DNA of 11,508 bases, from positions 1 to 11,508 of the forward strand of contig JBEKIF010000100.1 of the NCBI GenBank assembly GCA_050011895.1. The letters are read 5' to 3'. Within the stretch, counting starts at the first letter, position 1, and each line of letters begins with the position of its first letter. Under the pieces are notes generated by a model. That model ran no database searches and had not been told where the DNA came from. It worked only from the letters and a program-made list of their open reading frames with translations. The stretch comes from DATBGO01 sp050011895. GTDB taxonomy: Bacteria; Actinomycetota; Actinomycetes; Streptosporangiales; Streptosporangiaceae. Of the stretch, positions 1-7,162 are shown in pieces. A program made the position numbers and the translations under genes.

Positions 1-173
1 CCGCAAGCCACATCGAGCAGCCGGTCTCCGGCATCGACGCCGAGCCGGTGGTGCACAGCGACGTACTCCCGGCAGTTGCCCGGCTCGCTGAGCGTCGCGA
101 AATCCACCGCCTTACGGCCCCAGCCCTCGTCCACCATCGCCCACGGAAGAGAGTCTGTGCTCGGCCTCGTCAT
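1..173 (-). CDS. Class I SAM-dependent methyltransferase, N-terminal part
   Basis: The first 57 codons of a minus-strand gene that leaves the window at base 1. It begins MTRPSTDSLPWAMVDEGWGR and reaches RLLDVACG at the edge. That hydrophobic-D-x-A-C-G string is motif I of class I methyltransferases, the glycine-rich loop that binds S-adenosylmethionine. The ATG at 173-171 is well chosen: AGAAGGAG lies six bases upstream. The acceptor cannot be told from this stub. It lies downstream of, and on the same strand as, the broken FAD monooxygenase and hydrolase-LuxR genes, with a hairpin at 358-379 between, so it probably has its own promoter. No lesion is visible in the part seen. Confidence 0.82.
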   Translation of the reverse strand, partial: MTRPSTDSLPWAMVDEGWGRKAVDFATLSEPGNCREYVAVHHRLGVDAGDRLLDVAC

Positions 174-456
174 TGCCGCTCCTTCTGCGCCGCCAGGTCT
201 CCCGCTGCGCTGGTGGCGGCCTGCCGGGCCGACCAGCATAGCGCGCATGTCAGCGGGATGGCATCGATGCAAGGCGTGCCCCGACGGCGTGGCGGGCCCG
301 GCTTAGGTAGGACGCACCAGCTTTACAGGTGGACGTTACAGTGCGCGGTCAGTGGTTATTCCCAGGCAAGCTTGGGAATTGTCCCGTCCCGAAGTGGCGA
401 ATCTGCGCTCGCGTCGCGCCAAGCCTGCTGGACCGCAGACGAGCGAATATTCGGCG
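174..456. other. Intergenic stretch upstream of the methyltransferase
   Basis: No coding frame here shows family resemblance. It holds the ribosome-binding site of the minus-strand methyltransferase (about 180-187) and a hairpin at 358-379. The bases between about 420 and 480 are more AT-rich than their surroundings. No clear -35/-10 pair for the methyltransferase was found. Confidence 0.5.
358..379 (-). terminator. Hairpin, possible terminator
   Basis: ATTCCCA and TGGGAAT form a 7-bp stem that can extend inward through a G-T wobble and a G-C pair to a short CAAG loop. It lies downstream of the 3' end of the minus-strand FAD monooxygenase and before the methyltransferase, where a terminator is expected. 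There is no T-run on the minus-strand side, so intrinsic termination is only a suggestion. Confidence 0.4.
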
Positions 457-1539
457 TTATACATGCGGCCGGACCTTTTGATCGCTTGTTGGCGGTTCGT
501 TGGCGGGACGAGACCCCGGAGTCCGGCACGTTGCGCGGAAGCCGGCCCGGATCGGCGGGATGGCGCACTGATCGCGCTGACGCCCGTACTCGGCCAGCGC
601 TGCCTCCAGGTCGCCGTGCGAGCCGTCAGCAACAGCGGTGGCCACCAGGTCCGCGTCGCGGAAGGCGTCGGCGATGCCCCGGGCGATGCGGGGATCCTTG
701 TGGTAACCGGCCTCACCGACCAGCGCCCAGCCCGGCCCCGACGACATCCGGAAGAATGTTGGCAGGGCTGCCGTGCCGCGCAGCGGCTCGGCGATGACCG
801 CGTCTGCGAGCAGGCCGGCCAGCGCGGGACGCGACCGGAGCTCGCTGATGTAGGCCGTGAGGGGGTTGCTGCGGAATGCAGGGTATTCACCGCGCGGTCC
901 TTGCACGAAGGCGAGAGCGAGCCCGCCGCCGACCGGGAAGGTGCCGAAGAACCGGCCGGGTTCGGGCCAGGCGTGCACGCCCGTGACTAGGCAGCCACGC
1001 CAGTAGGTGTAGTAAGCGAACGTGACCGGCGGGTGGTCATGGTAGGTCTTCGCCCCGGCCAGCCGGGCGATTCGGGAGTTGCGGCCGTCCGCGCCGATCA
1101 CCAGGCGGGCGCGGCGCTCCCCCGCCGAGGTCGTTACTCCGGTGACTCGCTCGCCCTGGCGTAGCAGGCCGTGCACGGACACCCCCATCTCGACTTCGGC
1201 ACCCGCCGGCGCGGCCGCGGTCAGCAGGATCGGGTCAAGCACGGTCCGGCGCGGTGCTATGGGGCCAGTGCCCGGCTCGACCGCCGGGGCGTGCTGGGGC
1301 TTGCCGTCCAGCCACAGCACCCGGTCGTCGAGCCGGTGGCGAGCACCGTCTCCAGCACCTTCCACCGGCGCAGCCGGGCAACTCCGGCCGGCTTGATCAA
1401 GTGGCCGGAGACGTCGCCCAGCGGCGCGGATCGCTCCAGGAGCCGTACGGAGAGCCCAGCGCGCGCCAGCAGCATGGCGGTCGGTGCTCCCGCGCACCCG
1501 GCCGCCGACCACCACGACGTCGTCGGTCACGCTGTCCAT
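457..1539 (-). pseudogene. FAD-dependent monooxygenase (PHBH fold), frameshifted
   Basis: A flavoprotein monooxygenase related to p-hydroxybenzoate hydroxylase. The FAD-binding N-terminus is split over two frames: DDVVVVGGR starts in the main frame, then APTAMLLARAGLSVRLLER and GDVSGHLIKPAGVARLRRW lie in another frame (about 1490-1330), and the main frame resumes at RVLWLDGK. Removing one G from CGGGTGC (about 1496-1500) gives GGRCAGAPTAMLLARAG, the usual GxGxxG region. Further on are LVIGADGRNSRIARLAGA and GWALVGEAGYHKDPRIARG. The family normally has GDAG here, so the FAD-contacting Asp is Glu. After RQRDQCAIPP (about residue 325) the sequence stops resembling the family, so the C-terminus is lost too. 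No good Shine-Dalgarno lies close to the ATG at 1539. It follows the hydrolase-LuxR gene by 54 bases on the same strand, so the two were probably one operon. Substrate unknown. Confidence 0.78.
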
Positions 1540-1593
1540 GCGTGGAACTTTGCCGTCCCCTCCGATGGCCCAGCATCCCTGAGTTCAGGTATT

Positions 1594-2575
1594 TCAGCTA
1601 TTTCGCGGGGCCAGGGCAGCGAGCTCGGCGCGGGAGGACACGCCCAGCTTGGCGAACGCGTGCTTCAGATGAGTCTCTACGGTGTACCGGGACAGAGGCG
1701 CTCTGCCACCTCCCGGTTGGGCAGGCCTCCGGCTACCAGCTGGGCCACCCGACGCTCCGCGTCGGTCAGTGCCTGCCAGCCGGTGGCGGGGCGCCGCGGC
1801 CGGGCCGCCGGCACCGCCGCCACTCGCCGTGCCGGGCGTCCCGAGACCTCGGTGACGAATTCGGCGATGGGAGACAGGACGCTGCTGGAGACCCCGGCCC
1901 AGGGGAGATGGTCGCTTCCCTCCAGCTCCACCAGCTGGGCATCCTTGACGCCCCTGGCCAGGAGCTTGGCTTCGGAGAACGGCACGAAATCCGATCGCCG
2001 GTGCAGCACAAGGGCGGGCACGGGGCAACCTCAGCCAGGCGGCTCCTGACATCGGTGACGGTCAGCGACTCGACCAGGGCCCTGATCATGGCGGGGCTCG
2101 CCGAGGCCCGTTCGAAGAAGGTCCGGTCGTGGCGTGCCAGCTCGCCGGCTAGCGTCGGGGCGAACATCCCCAGCGAGTCCCCCTGACCCCACCGCCGCGC
2201 CATCACCCGCAGCTGCCGTATCACCGAGCCAGGCGGGCGCCGCGGCGGCGTGCCATAAAGGATCAGCGCCCGGACCGACCGCCGATGAGCGGCGGCCAGC
2301 GCAATGGCTATCGGCCCGCCGTCGGAGAAGCCCAGCACTACCGGCCGCCTGCAAGTGGCAGCGGAGCTGACCGCCATCAGGTCGGCCATGCGCTGATCCA
2401 GCGTCGGCGGCTCGGCCACCGGGTCGGACAGCCCGGTGCCGCGCTTGTCAAACCGCACCAGCCGACAGCGAAGACATCGAGCGCACGAACCGGCGGTAGC
2501 CGGGTCTCGCCACTGGACCTCCAGGTGCGAGGTCAGCCCTGGCACCATCACCAGATCGGGCCCTTCACCGATCAC
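1594..2575 (-). pseudogene. Alpha/beta hydrolase-LuxR fusion regulator, multiply frameshifted
   Basis: An N-terminal alpha/beta hydrolase domain is followed by a LuxR-type helix-turn-helix, a known actinobacterial regulator architecture. Pieces in order: IGEGPDLVMVPGLTSHLEVQ and RLVRFDKRGTGLSDP, with VVLGFSDGGPIAIALAAAH as nucleophile elbow (G-F-S-D-G). Next, in a second frame, come PALVLHRRSDFVPFSEAKLL, LEGSDHLPWAG (His of the triad) and LTDAERRVAQLVAGGLPNRE (start of the HTH). Last, in a third frame, come LSRYTVETHLKHAFAKLG and SSRAELAALAPRNS, then TGA. At least four shifts are needed: about 2500 and 2465, where YRRFVRSMSS sits in another frame; a CCCC run at 2022-2025, where one more C restores frame; and about 1693-1700. 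The only in-frame start is GTG at 2575, leaving the N-terminus some 10-15 residues short of relatives. It probably regulated the adjoining monooxygenase. Confidence 0.8.
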
Positions 2576-2742
2576 GCATACACGACACAGGCTTGATGTT
2601 CAATGGCAACGACTGATCGACGCTGTTTCGCTCATTCGAACATTAGCGAAGGTGACTAGGTCCCAATGCTTGCCCCTATTGTGCCTTTGAGGTCACTAGA
2701 GCAGGCTGGATTCAGAACACCTTTATCCCATAGGGGGACCAT
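2576..2742. promoter_or_regulatory. Divergent intergenic region
   Basis: This lies between the minus-strand hydrolase-LuxR gene and the plus-strand unknown operon, and is less GC-rich than its flanks, as expected of a bidirectional promoter region. It contains the near-repeats GGTGACTAGG and GAGGTCACTAGAG about 40 bases apart. The downstream gene has GGGGGA four bases before its ATG. No confident -35/-10 pair is assigned. Confidence 0.35.
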
Positions 2743-3491
2743 ATGGCTGGCTATGGCCACGATCCTGACCTGAACGATCCGCGGGTGCAGGAGGAGATCC
2801 GCGAAGCGGTGAAGAGAGCGCGGGGTTCCGCGTTGGGTTCGTACATGTCGGAGCAGGACCTAGCAAACGCAGCGGGCGCCAACTTCAGCAACGTGTACGG
2901 CCATGGCGCCAGCACCTCTGAGATCAACTCCGCGATCCGGCGAGAGATTCACCGGCAGGGCCAAGCGTACGGCGGCGACGATGGGGACCACCCGCCCACG
3001 CCCTCCTTCAGCGGGCTCACCTCGCAGGACGACGACTACGGCGCCCCGACGGCGTACCGTCCCGCGTCCTCGGCCCCCGCCGGCGACCCGGTCGGGCGGC
3101 TGGTCACCGATCACTGGTTTACCGATGCCGAGATGTACAGCCTGCGGCACACCCAGCCCTACAGCGCGGACATGTGGCAGTATCGCTATGACCCGTCCGC
3201 CCAGGCCGAGTACTACCGGGGCTTCGCGGTAGCGCTCGTCTCGGTCGTCAAGATGATCGGGTCCGCCACAACCCAGCAGCGCTATCGTGAAGTGGTCGAC
3301 CACGTCGACCGGATCCTGCTCAGCTGGCCCGGCACGTCGGATCAGATCGAGGCGGGGTCAGTTTCGCCACGGCCAGCTTCTACGCCTACATCCGAAATAG
3401 GGTGCCCGTCCCCACCATCGCGCTCGGCTTGCGCGAAGAGATCGCTTGCGTCGCCGAATGCTTCGCCCTCGCCCGCCGGAACGGCCTCTGA
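2743..3491 (+). pseudogene. Unknown protein A, first gene of a three-gene operon, one frameshift
   Basis: Starts MAGYGHDPDLNDPRVQEEIR from an ATG preceded by GGGGGA. Residues 1-70 look helical and charged. Residues 75-115 form a low-complexity Pro/Ser/Asp linker. From about 120 to 205 there is a folded-looking segment with aromatic residues (DHWFTDAEMYSLRH, YYRGFAVALVSVVKMIG). At GGGG (3354-3357) the frame is lost. Adding one G continues naturally as SFATASFYAYIRNRVPVPT, IALGLREEIACVAECF and ALARRNGL, then TGA at 3489-3491, giving about 249 residues. The uncorrected frame runs to 3717 but is Ser/Pro/Arg-rich with no protein character after residue 205. No family recognised and no signal peptide or clear membrane segment. 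Whether the shift is natural or a sequencing slip cannot be decided here. Confidence 0.62.
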
Positions 3492-3805
3492 CAGCCGCCC
3501 GGCTGGGATCCGTCACCCGCCGCCACTAACCGGAGATACGTCTCGGCGTTCGACTCCGCAATCTTCTGCTCGCGGGCATACCTCACAATTCAGTCGCGGA
3601 TCGGCCGGTTTCACCCTCGCGGCGATGCGGTCGCCGTGGGCGGCGCCGCCAGATGGAGGCCACGCCCAGCGCCTACCGGTAATGAGGTCGGCATCACCAG
3701 CCATGACGGCCGCTTGACGCCAGGCCTACATGCAGGTGACTACAGACGGGCCTGCGGCTGGCCCTGGTCCTGGTCATGCCCGAGGCCGAGCTGAGTGAGC
3801 GCTGA
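3492..3805 (+). pseudogene. Unknown protein B, no visible start, two frameshifts
   Basis: A coding-like frame opens immediately after, and in phase with, the stop of protein A: QPPGWDPSPAATNRRYVSAF, DSAIFCSRAYLTIQSRIGRF, HPRGDAVAVGGAARW, GNEVGITSHDGRLTP. Removing one G at about 3723 and one at about 3748 lets it continue AYMQVTTDGLRLALVLVMPE, AELSER, then TGA at 3803-3805. No ATG, GTG or TTG occurs early in this frame. Either it is a 5'-truncated gene, or the TGA at 3489 is a nonsense mutation and A and B were once a single protein of about 350 residues. The end overlaps the GTG of gene C by 11 bases, typical of translational coupling. No family recognised. Confidence 0.45.
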
Positions 3806-4131
3806 CCGATCGAAGCTAACGGGCTCCATGGAGAAGACCCCCCCACCAGCTCTGGTGAGCCCGATCCCACCACCGTTGACCCGTCAGTATTCACCGCCCG
3901 TATGTTCGCATACGCCTCAGATCAGGTATACGGCCTGTGGCTGGAACTGGACGCCCAGACCACCACCCTCATCGATATCATCGAGGACGCCGATCCCGAC
4001 GACGACGATCGGCACGAGATCACCGCCCGAATCAGCGAAAGAACCAGGCGAGCGAGGCGCTGAAGAGACAGATCCGGAAAGAACTCAGCAACCCGGGTCG
4101 GCGAATGCCGATCGCGGAATCGCGGCGGTGA
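3795..4131 (+). pseudogene. Unknown acidic protein C, last gene of the operon, frameshifted
   Basis: GTG start inside the end of gene B: VSADRSKLTGSMEKTP. At a run of seven C (3838-3844) one more C restores the frame that reads TSSGEPDPTTVDPSVFTARM, FAYASDQVYGLWLELDAQ and TTTLIDIIEDADPDDDDRHE, then ITARISERTRRARR and TGA at 4061-4063. One further missing base near 4050 would instead carry it into EALKRQIRKELSNPGRRMPI AESRR, ending at 4131, which also looks like protein. Predicted as a small, mostly helical, strongly acidic-then-basic polypeptide of about 85-110 residues. No family recognised. Order and overlap suggest it was co-translated with B. Confidence 0.45.
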
Positions 4132-4281
4132 GCGCTGTTGTACGGCCATAATCCGGCCAGCGTGGCTTGGGTAACTGAGCTGACGAGAAATGATCAGTAC
4201 GTCTTCCTCGCGCGATCACTCACCCTTCATCAAGGAGACTTCCGGAGGTGCGCTCGCTGGGCTGTATTTGGCGTTTGAGAA

Positions 4282-4568
4282 CTATCGTGAAACGTCGCGC
4301 TCCAGCACATCTGCCAGCTCGTCACCCTCTCCGGCCAGCTCGCTCGGCCGTTCGCCCACGCGTGCGCCGGACGACACCCCCCAGCAGCGCTCCTCGCGAG
4401 CCGCTCCAGACCAGCCCACGAATCGCGAAGGCTTTGGTGTCGATCTTCGCGCATGATTCGGCCTGCCTGTCGAGACGCGGCTAATTCAGTATTGATCAGC
4501 TCCAGAATGTCGGCTCGGGCTGCTAGCTTCTCTGGTGGCACACACCCGATGGTAAAGGGCGCCACCAC
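4282..4568 (-). pseudogene. Unknown small protein, one frameshift
   Basis: Minus-strand frame reading VAPFTIGCVPPEKLAARADI, LELINTELAASRQAGRIMRE and DRHQSLRDSWAGLERLARS, a helical, charged protein with normal codon choice. At the six-base C run on the plus strand (4377-4382) one added base continues it as VSSGARVGERPSELAGEGDE, LADVLERDVSR and TAG at 4284-4282. Without correction the frame runs on in Trp/Arg/Ser-rich sequence unlike protein. The frame is open upstream of the GTG at 4568 (CYSPANEY), no ribosome-binding site is evident, and the true start may lie further 5'. No family recognised. Codon phase argues it was a gene. Confidence 0.45.
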
Positions 4569-4673
4569 ATATTCGTTTGCGGGAGAATAGCAGGGCCAGT
4601 TCGGCCGAGTTGCTGCCGCCCCTTGCCGTTCGCCCCGCCCACACCCCGAGGGCGCAGGGAGATCTGCACTGTC

Positions 4674-4910
4674 TCAGCTGCCATTTCCTGCCAGCTTCAC
4701 CTGTTCCTGCCCGGCTGGTGAGGCCAGATCCTGCTGCCTTCGCGCTGCCACAAAGATCAAGGCCCGACCGCCGTGTCTGGCGATCAGGCCTCTGACCTGA
4801 ACTTCCTGGTAGCGGGGGGCAAGAACCTGCGACCTCTGGGTTATGAGGACAGCGAGGCACCGTTCAAAACGGTCCGGCACCTGACGGGACAGCGCGGCGC
4901 ATTCCGGCAT
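4674..4910 (-). CDS. Small hypothetical protein downstream of the VapC-like toxin
   Basis: A 78-residue frame starting MPECAALSRQVPDRFERCLA and ending QEQVKLAGNGS. The ATG at 4910 follows AAGGCGGA by three bases and comes 23 bases after the toxin stop, so it could be a third cistron of the toxin-antitoxin operon. The middle (VQVRGLIARHGGRALIFVAA) is basic and partly hydrophobic but not a clear membrane span. No family recognised. Codon third positions are less GC-biased than in the toxin, so this may be a chance frame. Confidence 0.33.
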   Translation of the reverse strand: MPECAALSRQVPDRFERCLAVLITQRSQVLAPRYQEVQVRGLIARHGGRALIFVAARRQQDLASPAGQEQVKLAGNGS

Positions 4911-4933
4911 GAGTCCGCCTTGTGCGGCTGATA

Positions 4934-5356
4934 TCACGAGCCCGATGGCGGATCGAACGGGTTGATCACCGGCACGCCGCTGCGAGCCAGGTCGGCGGTA
5001 TTGCGGGTGACCATTGTCCATCCGCGCGCTATGGCTGATGCTGCGAGAAGGCCGTCGATCACTGGCAGCGGGTCGGGGACGCTTAGCCGGCCCCAATGAT
5101 CTGCTGTCGCAGCGTCGATGCCGACGATGCGGTCGGCATAGGTCACCTGCAGGCCGCGGAGCCAGTGCTCAAGATGATCAGCCTGAGCAGGGTCCTTCCG
5201 ACGCAGGCGCTCGATGCCAAGCCGGATCTCGCCGATGGTCAGAACGCTGATGAACAGGTCTGCTGAGGCGACGCCGCCGTACCAGGCCAGCACATGCGGA
5301 TCCGGGTGATGCCGGCGGAGCTCAGATACCACGTTGGTGTCGATCAGGTAGGTCAT
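4934..5356 (-). CDS. vapC: VapC-type PIN-domain ribonuclease toxin
   Basis: A 140-residue PIN domain, the usual toxin length. The acidic metal-binding residues are all present: D6 in LIDTN, E43 in TIGEIRLG, D101 in PVIDGLLAASA and the late TRNTADL segment (N119, D122). Such proteins are Mg2+-dependent endoribonucleases that cut tRNA or rRNA and are held inactive by the partner antitoxin. The ATG at 5356 overlaps the antitoxin TGA as ATGA, showing translational coupling, and the pair shares the promoter near 5640. This gene is undamaged although genes on both sides are broken. The RNA target cannot be inferred. Confidence 0.93.
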   Translation of the reverse strand: MTYLIDTNVVSELRRHHPDPHVLAWYGGVASADLFISVLTIGEIRLGIERLRRKDPAQADHLEHWLRGLQVTYADRIVGIDAATADHWGRLSVPDPLPVIDGLLAASAIARGWTMVTRNTADLARSGVPVINPFDPPSGS

Positions 5357-5607
5357 GCCTCGCCGGCCCAGTCGATGCTCCGCGGCAGTTCGCCGGCCCT
5401 GTCCAGGTCCAGGTCATCAAAGCCGGGACCCGACCGCAGATAGTCCTTGAAGTCCGACGTTTCCCCCTTCAAGTGCCGGTACTCGGCAATGTCGATCACC
5501 ACGGCAATCTCCTCACCATGACGGGTCACGACCTGCGGACCATCCACGTGAGCCGTGCGGATGAGCTCGCTAAAGCGCTGCTTAGCATCCTGAACTTGCC
5601 ACCGCAT
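5353..5607 (-). CDS. Phd/YefM-type antitoxin of the VapC pair
   Basis: An 84-residue antitoxin. The N-terminal half, MRWQVQDAKQRFSELIRTAH followed by VVTRHGEEIAVVIDIAEYRH, is the Phd/YefM fold: the alpha-helical A-K-x-x-F-S-E-L start and the beta strand V-V-T-R-H-G-E-E. This fold dimerises and binds the operator. The acidic C-terminus, with FDDLDLDRAGELPRSIDW, would wrap around the toxin. The frame is open to 5676, but the ATG at 5607 is preferred. It has CAGGAGACC just upstream, the family begins there, and the longer start would cover the promoter. It neutralises VapC and should autorepress the operon through the palindrome at 5622-5638. Confidence 0.9.
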   Translation of the reverse strand: MRWQVQDAKQRFSELIRTAHVDGPQVVTRHGEEIAVVIDIAEYRHLKGETSDFKDYLRSGPGFDDLDLDRAGELPRSIDWAGEA

Positions 5608-5621
5608 CCTGGTCTCCTGAA

Positions 5622-5662
5622 GTCTAGACTGACTAGACAGAACTATACCGCAGGATCTGCGG
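5622..5662 (-). promoter_or_regulatory. Promoter and operator palindromes of the toxin-antitoxin operon
   Basis: Read on the minus strand, TATAGT (5647-5642) is a good -10 element. Immediately upstream lies the perfect inverted repeat CCGCAG-3 nt-CTGCGG (5648-5662). Just downstream, across the expected start site, lies GTCTAG-5 nt-CTAGAC (5622-5638). The ribosome-binding site and ATG follow within 20 bases. No TTGACA-like -35 is seen at the right distance; the upstream palindrome occupies part of that spacer. A Phd-type antitoxin dimer binding one or both palindromes would block the promoter. Confidence 0.6.
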
Positions 5663-6500
5663 TGGGCCCGCGACATCGCGGTCGCGCCTGTGCGCTACCA
5701 ACGCCTCCACGACGCGCGCACGGCATCCACTGCAAGGTGCTGACCGACGTGCTCCGCCGCGCCGGGCGTGACGGCTTGGCCAGTCGTCACCTCGACGCTG
5801 GGAGCGTCGAGACAGCCACCGTCTAGGAGCTGACCGACCTAGCCGGTCCTCCATGCGCCGCTGGCCGCCATGGGTGAACGGGTTGACGCCAATCTGCGGT
5901 CCGTCGAAGCAGGCCGCCAGCTGAGATGCGCCCGGCGGGGCCGTCCGTGCTGAGATTGCTAGTTGCGGTGCAAGGTGAGGAGGAACTCCGCGACGCCATG
6001 TCCGCCACGCCAAGCCCAAGGCGTGGCGGCAGAGCCGGGGCGTCCAGACCGTGGTCACTACAGCGACTCGGGCATGGCCAGTCCTGGGACCGCCGGCGGC
6101 ACGGTGGGTCCGCTGGCCCGCAGCCGACGCAAGGGACCACCGTCCCACGCGGAGAGAAGGGCTGCACGCCTGGTATCCCGAGTCGGCGGTAAGCGCGCCT
6201 GCGAGTTGTGAGCCTGGGTTCCCTGCCGCGTTCGGTCAGCCAGGGGGGCTATTGCTGCCCGCCTGGCGGGGTGGCCAAGTCGTTGGCTCGGGAAGCTTGG
6301 GAATCCCTAGCCGCGCCTTACGGGCGTGGCGCTTGTCCTTTGCCGCGGGTCGAGGCGGACCCGACGGGCCGGTGGGCCTGGGGGCCGCTTGGCTGCCGAT
6401 TTCAGACGATGGCGGGCCGCGTAGCGTCCTGCGGGGCGTGGCGCTTGCCTTTGGCCGCGGTGGTGGCGCCTGAGCCATGGCCTTACCGCGGCTGAGCACG
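5663..6500. other. Gene-poor stretch
   Basis: Several long open frames exist on both strands, but all are Arg/Pro/Ala-rich with no recognisable domain, as expected from GC-rich non-coding DNA. The one piece with some protein character is on the plus strand at about 5664-5824. It reads RDIAVAPVRYQRLHDARTA in one frame and then IHCKVLTDVLRRAGRDGLAS in another, ending in TAG. It may be a remnant of a gene divergent from the toxin-antitoxin operon. An imperfect direct repeat lies at 6322-6460. Confidence 0.4.
6322..6460 (+). repeat. Imperfect 27-bp direct repeat, two copies
   Basis: Copy 1 (6322-6348) and copy 2 (6434-6460) share GGGCGTGGCGCTTG exactly, then CCTTT and GCCGCGG with a one-base offset. 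They are separated by 85 bases within the gene-poor stretch. They do not look like terminal inverted repeats or CRISPR units. Origin unknown; possibly a tandem duplication that has diverged. Confidence 0.5.
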
Positions 6501-6509
6501 CGGGGCTAA

Positions 6510-6681
6510 TGAAAACGGCTGCGTAGATGAGGTATATCCATGGAGCCTGGCCGATATAGAAGTCGTGTGCCGACATGGACTCGGGATTCTTGATGGCCAC
6601 GCTATCGAGGAAGTCGGCCGGCACCGCCAAAGCCAGCCACAGGGCACCGAGCTTGAGGGGCTCCCAGCTCCATGGGTGCAC
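6510..6681 (-). pseudogene. Membrane-protein remnant
   Basis: On the minus strand a GTG at 6681 opens VHPWSWEPLKLGALWLALAV, PADFLDSVAIKNPESMSAHD and FYIGQAPWIYLIYAAVFISP. It holds two hydrophobic stretches (LKLGALWLALAV and PWIYLIYAAVFI) joined by a polar loop, which is strongly protein-like and unlike neighbouring random frames. After CSAAVR the frame becomes Arg/Pro-rich, so the C-terminus is lost or shifted near 6505. Upstream, it abuts the plus-strand kinase fragment, so the N-terminus is probably cut as well. No family recognised. Confidence 0.42.
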
Positions 6682-6712
6682 TGTGTCGCGCCGTTGCCCG
6701 AAACAGGCCGGG

Positions 6713-7036
6713 CCGCCCCAGGCCACCTTTGCCCAACTCCGTGCTCTGATCGAGGAATCACGCACGGCCGGAATGAGCCTTCAGGCGCATATCGACCTGC
6801 ATGATGCCAAGTCGCTGCCGCCAACGCTCGGGCGCACCGCCTACCGGGTCGTCCAGGAAGGATTGACCAACGCGCGCAAGCACGCGCCCGGCGCCCCCGT
6901 CACCGTCACCGTCACCACCAACGACCGGCCCGGCCTGCTCGTCGAAATCATCAGCCACCAGCCCGCCAGGCCCCAGGCCCCGCGCACCCCGCCGCCGGGG
7001 GCGGGGGCCGGGCTCGTCGGCCTCGCGGAACACGCG
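6713..7036 (+). pseudogene. Sensor histidine kinase, ATPase-domain fragment
   Basis: About 108 codons from the C-terminal part of a NarL/DesK-type (HisKA_3) sensor kinase. PPQATFAQLRALIEESRTAG links phosphoacceptor and ATPase domains. GRTAYRVVQEGLTNARKHAP is the N box that binds ATP and Mg2+. VTVTVTTNDRPGLLVEI is the next strand, and GAGLVGLAEHA is the G2 box. The phosphoacceptor histidine helix and all sensor segments are missing upstream. The usual end of the domain after GLAE(R/H)A is also missing and is replaced abruptly by unrelated sequence (MVMIFSYLLAYASQIG). Without the phosphoacceptor domain it cannot act as a kinase. The frame itself is open from 6575 to 7393, so a chimeric polypeptide could be made. 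No response regulator is adjacent. Confidence 0.75.
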
Positions 7037-7162
7037 ATGGTCATGATCTTCTCGTATCTGCTGGCCTATGCCAGCCAGATTGGCGCTGCCCGGAGGGTGA
7101 GCATCGCGCAAGCATGCGATTTCGCCGTCGACCCTTCGGTGCAGGAACCAGGGTCAGTGACG

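Noticed and set aside
3354..3357. Programmed -1 frameshift at GGGG in gene A
   Set aside because: No heptameric slippery site with an obvious downstream pseudoknot. Similar lesions occur in many other genes of the window, so decay or sequencing error is simpler.
3548..3562. GTTCGACTCC, resembling a tRNA T arm
   Set aside because: The flanking bases do not form the T stem and there is no upstream cloverleaf. It lies within the coding frame of unknown protein B.
3386..3704. Minus-strand frames at 3386-3586 and 3513-3704
   Set aside because: They mirror unknown proteins A and B, which have better codon bias and continuity on the plus strand.
6240..6360. tRNA-like look (GGGGTGGCCAAGTCGTTGG followed by a GC-rich hairpin)
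   Set aside because: No 7-bp acceptor stem closes, no TTCGA-type T loop with a 5-bp stem follows at the right distance, and no anticodon arm can be drawn.
5633..6473. Several long open frames on both strands in the gene-poor region
   Set aside because: All are low-complexity Arg/Ala/Pro/Gly translations without domains. GC-rich DNA has few stops, so open length alone is not evidence.
6895..6925. GTCACC tandem repeat
   Set aside because: It simply encodes the VTVTVT beta strand of the kinase ATPase domain.
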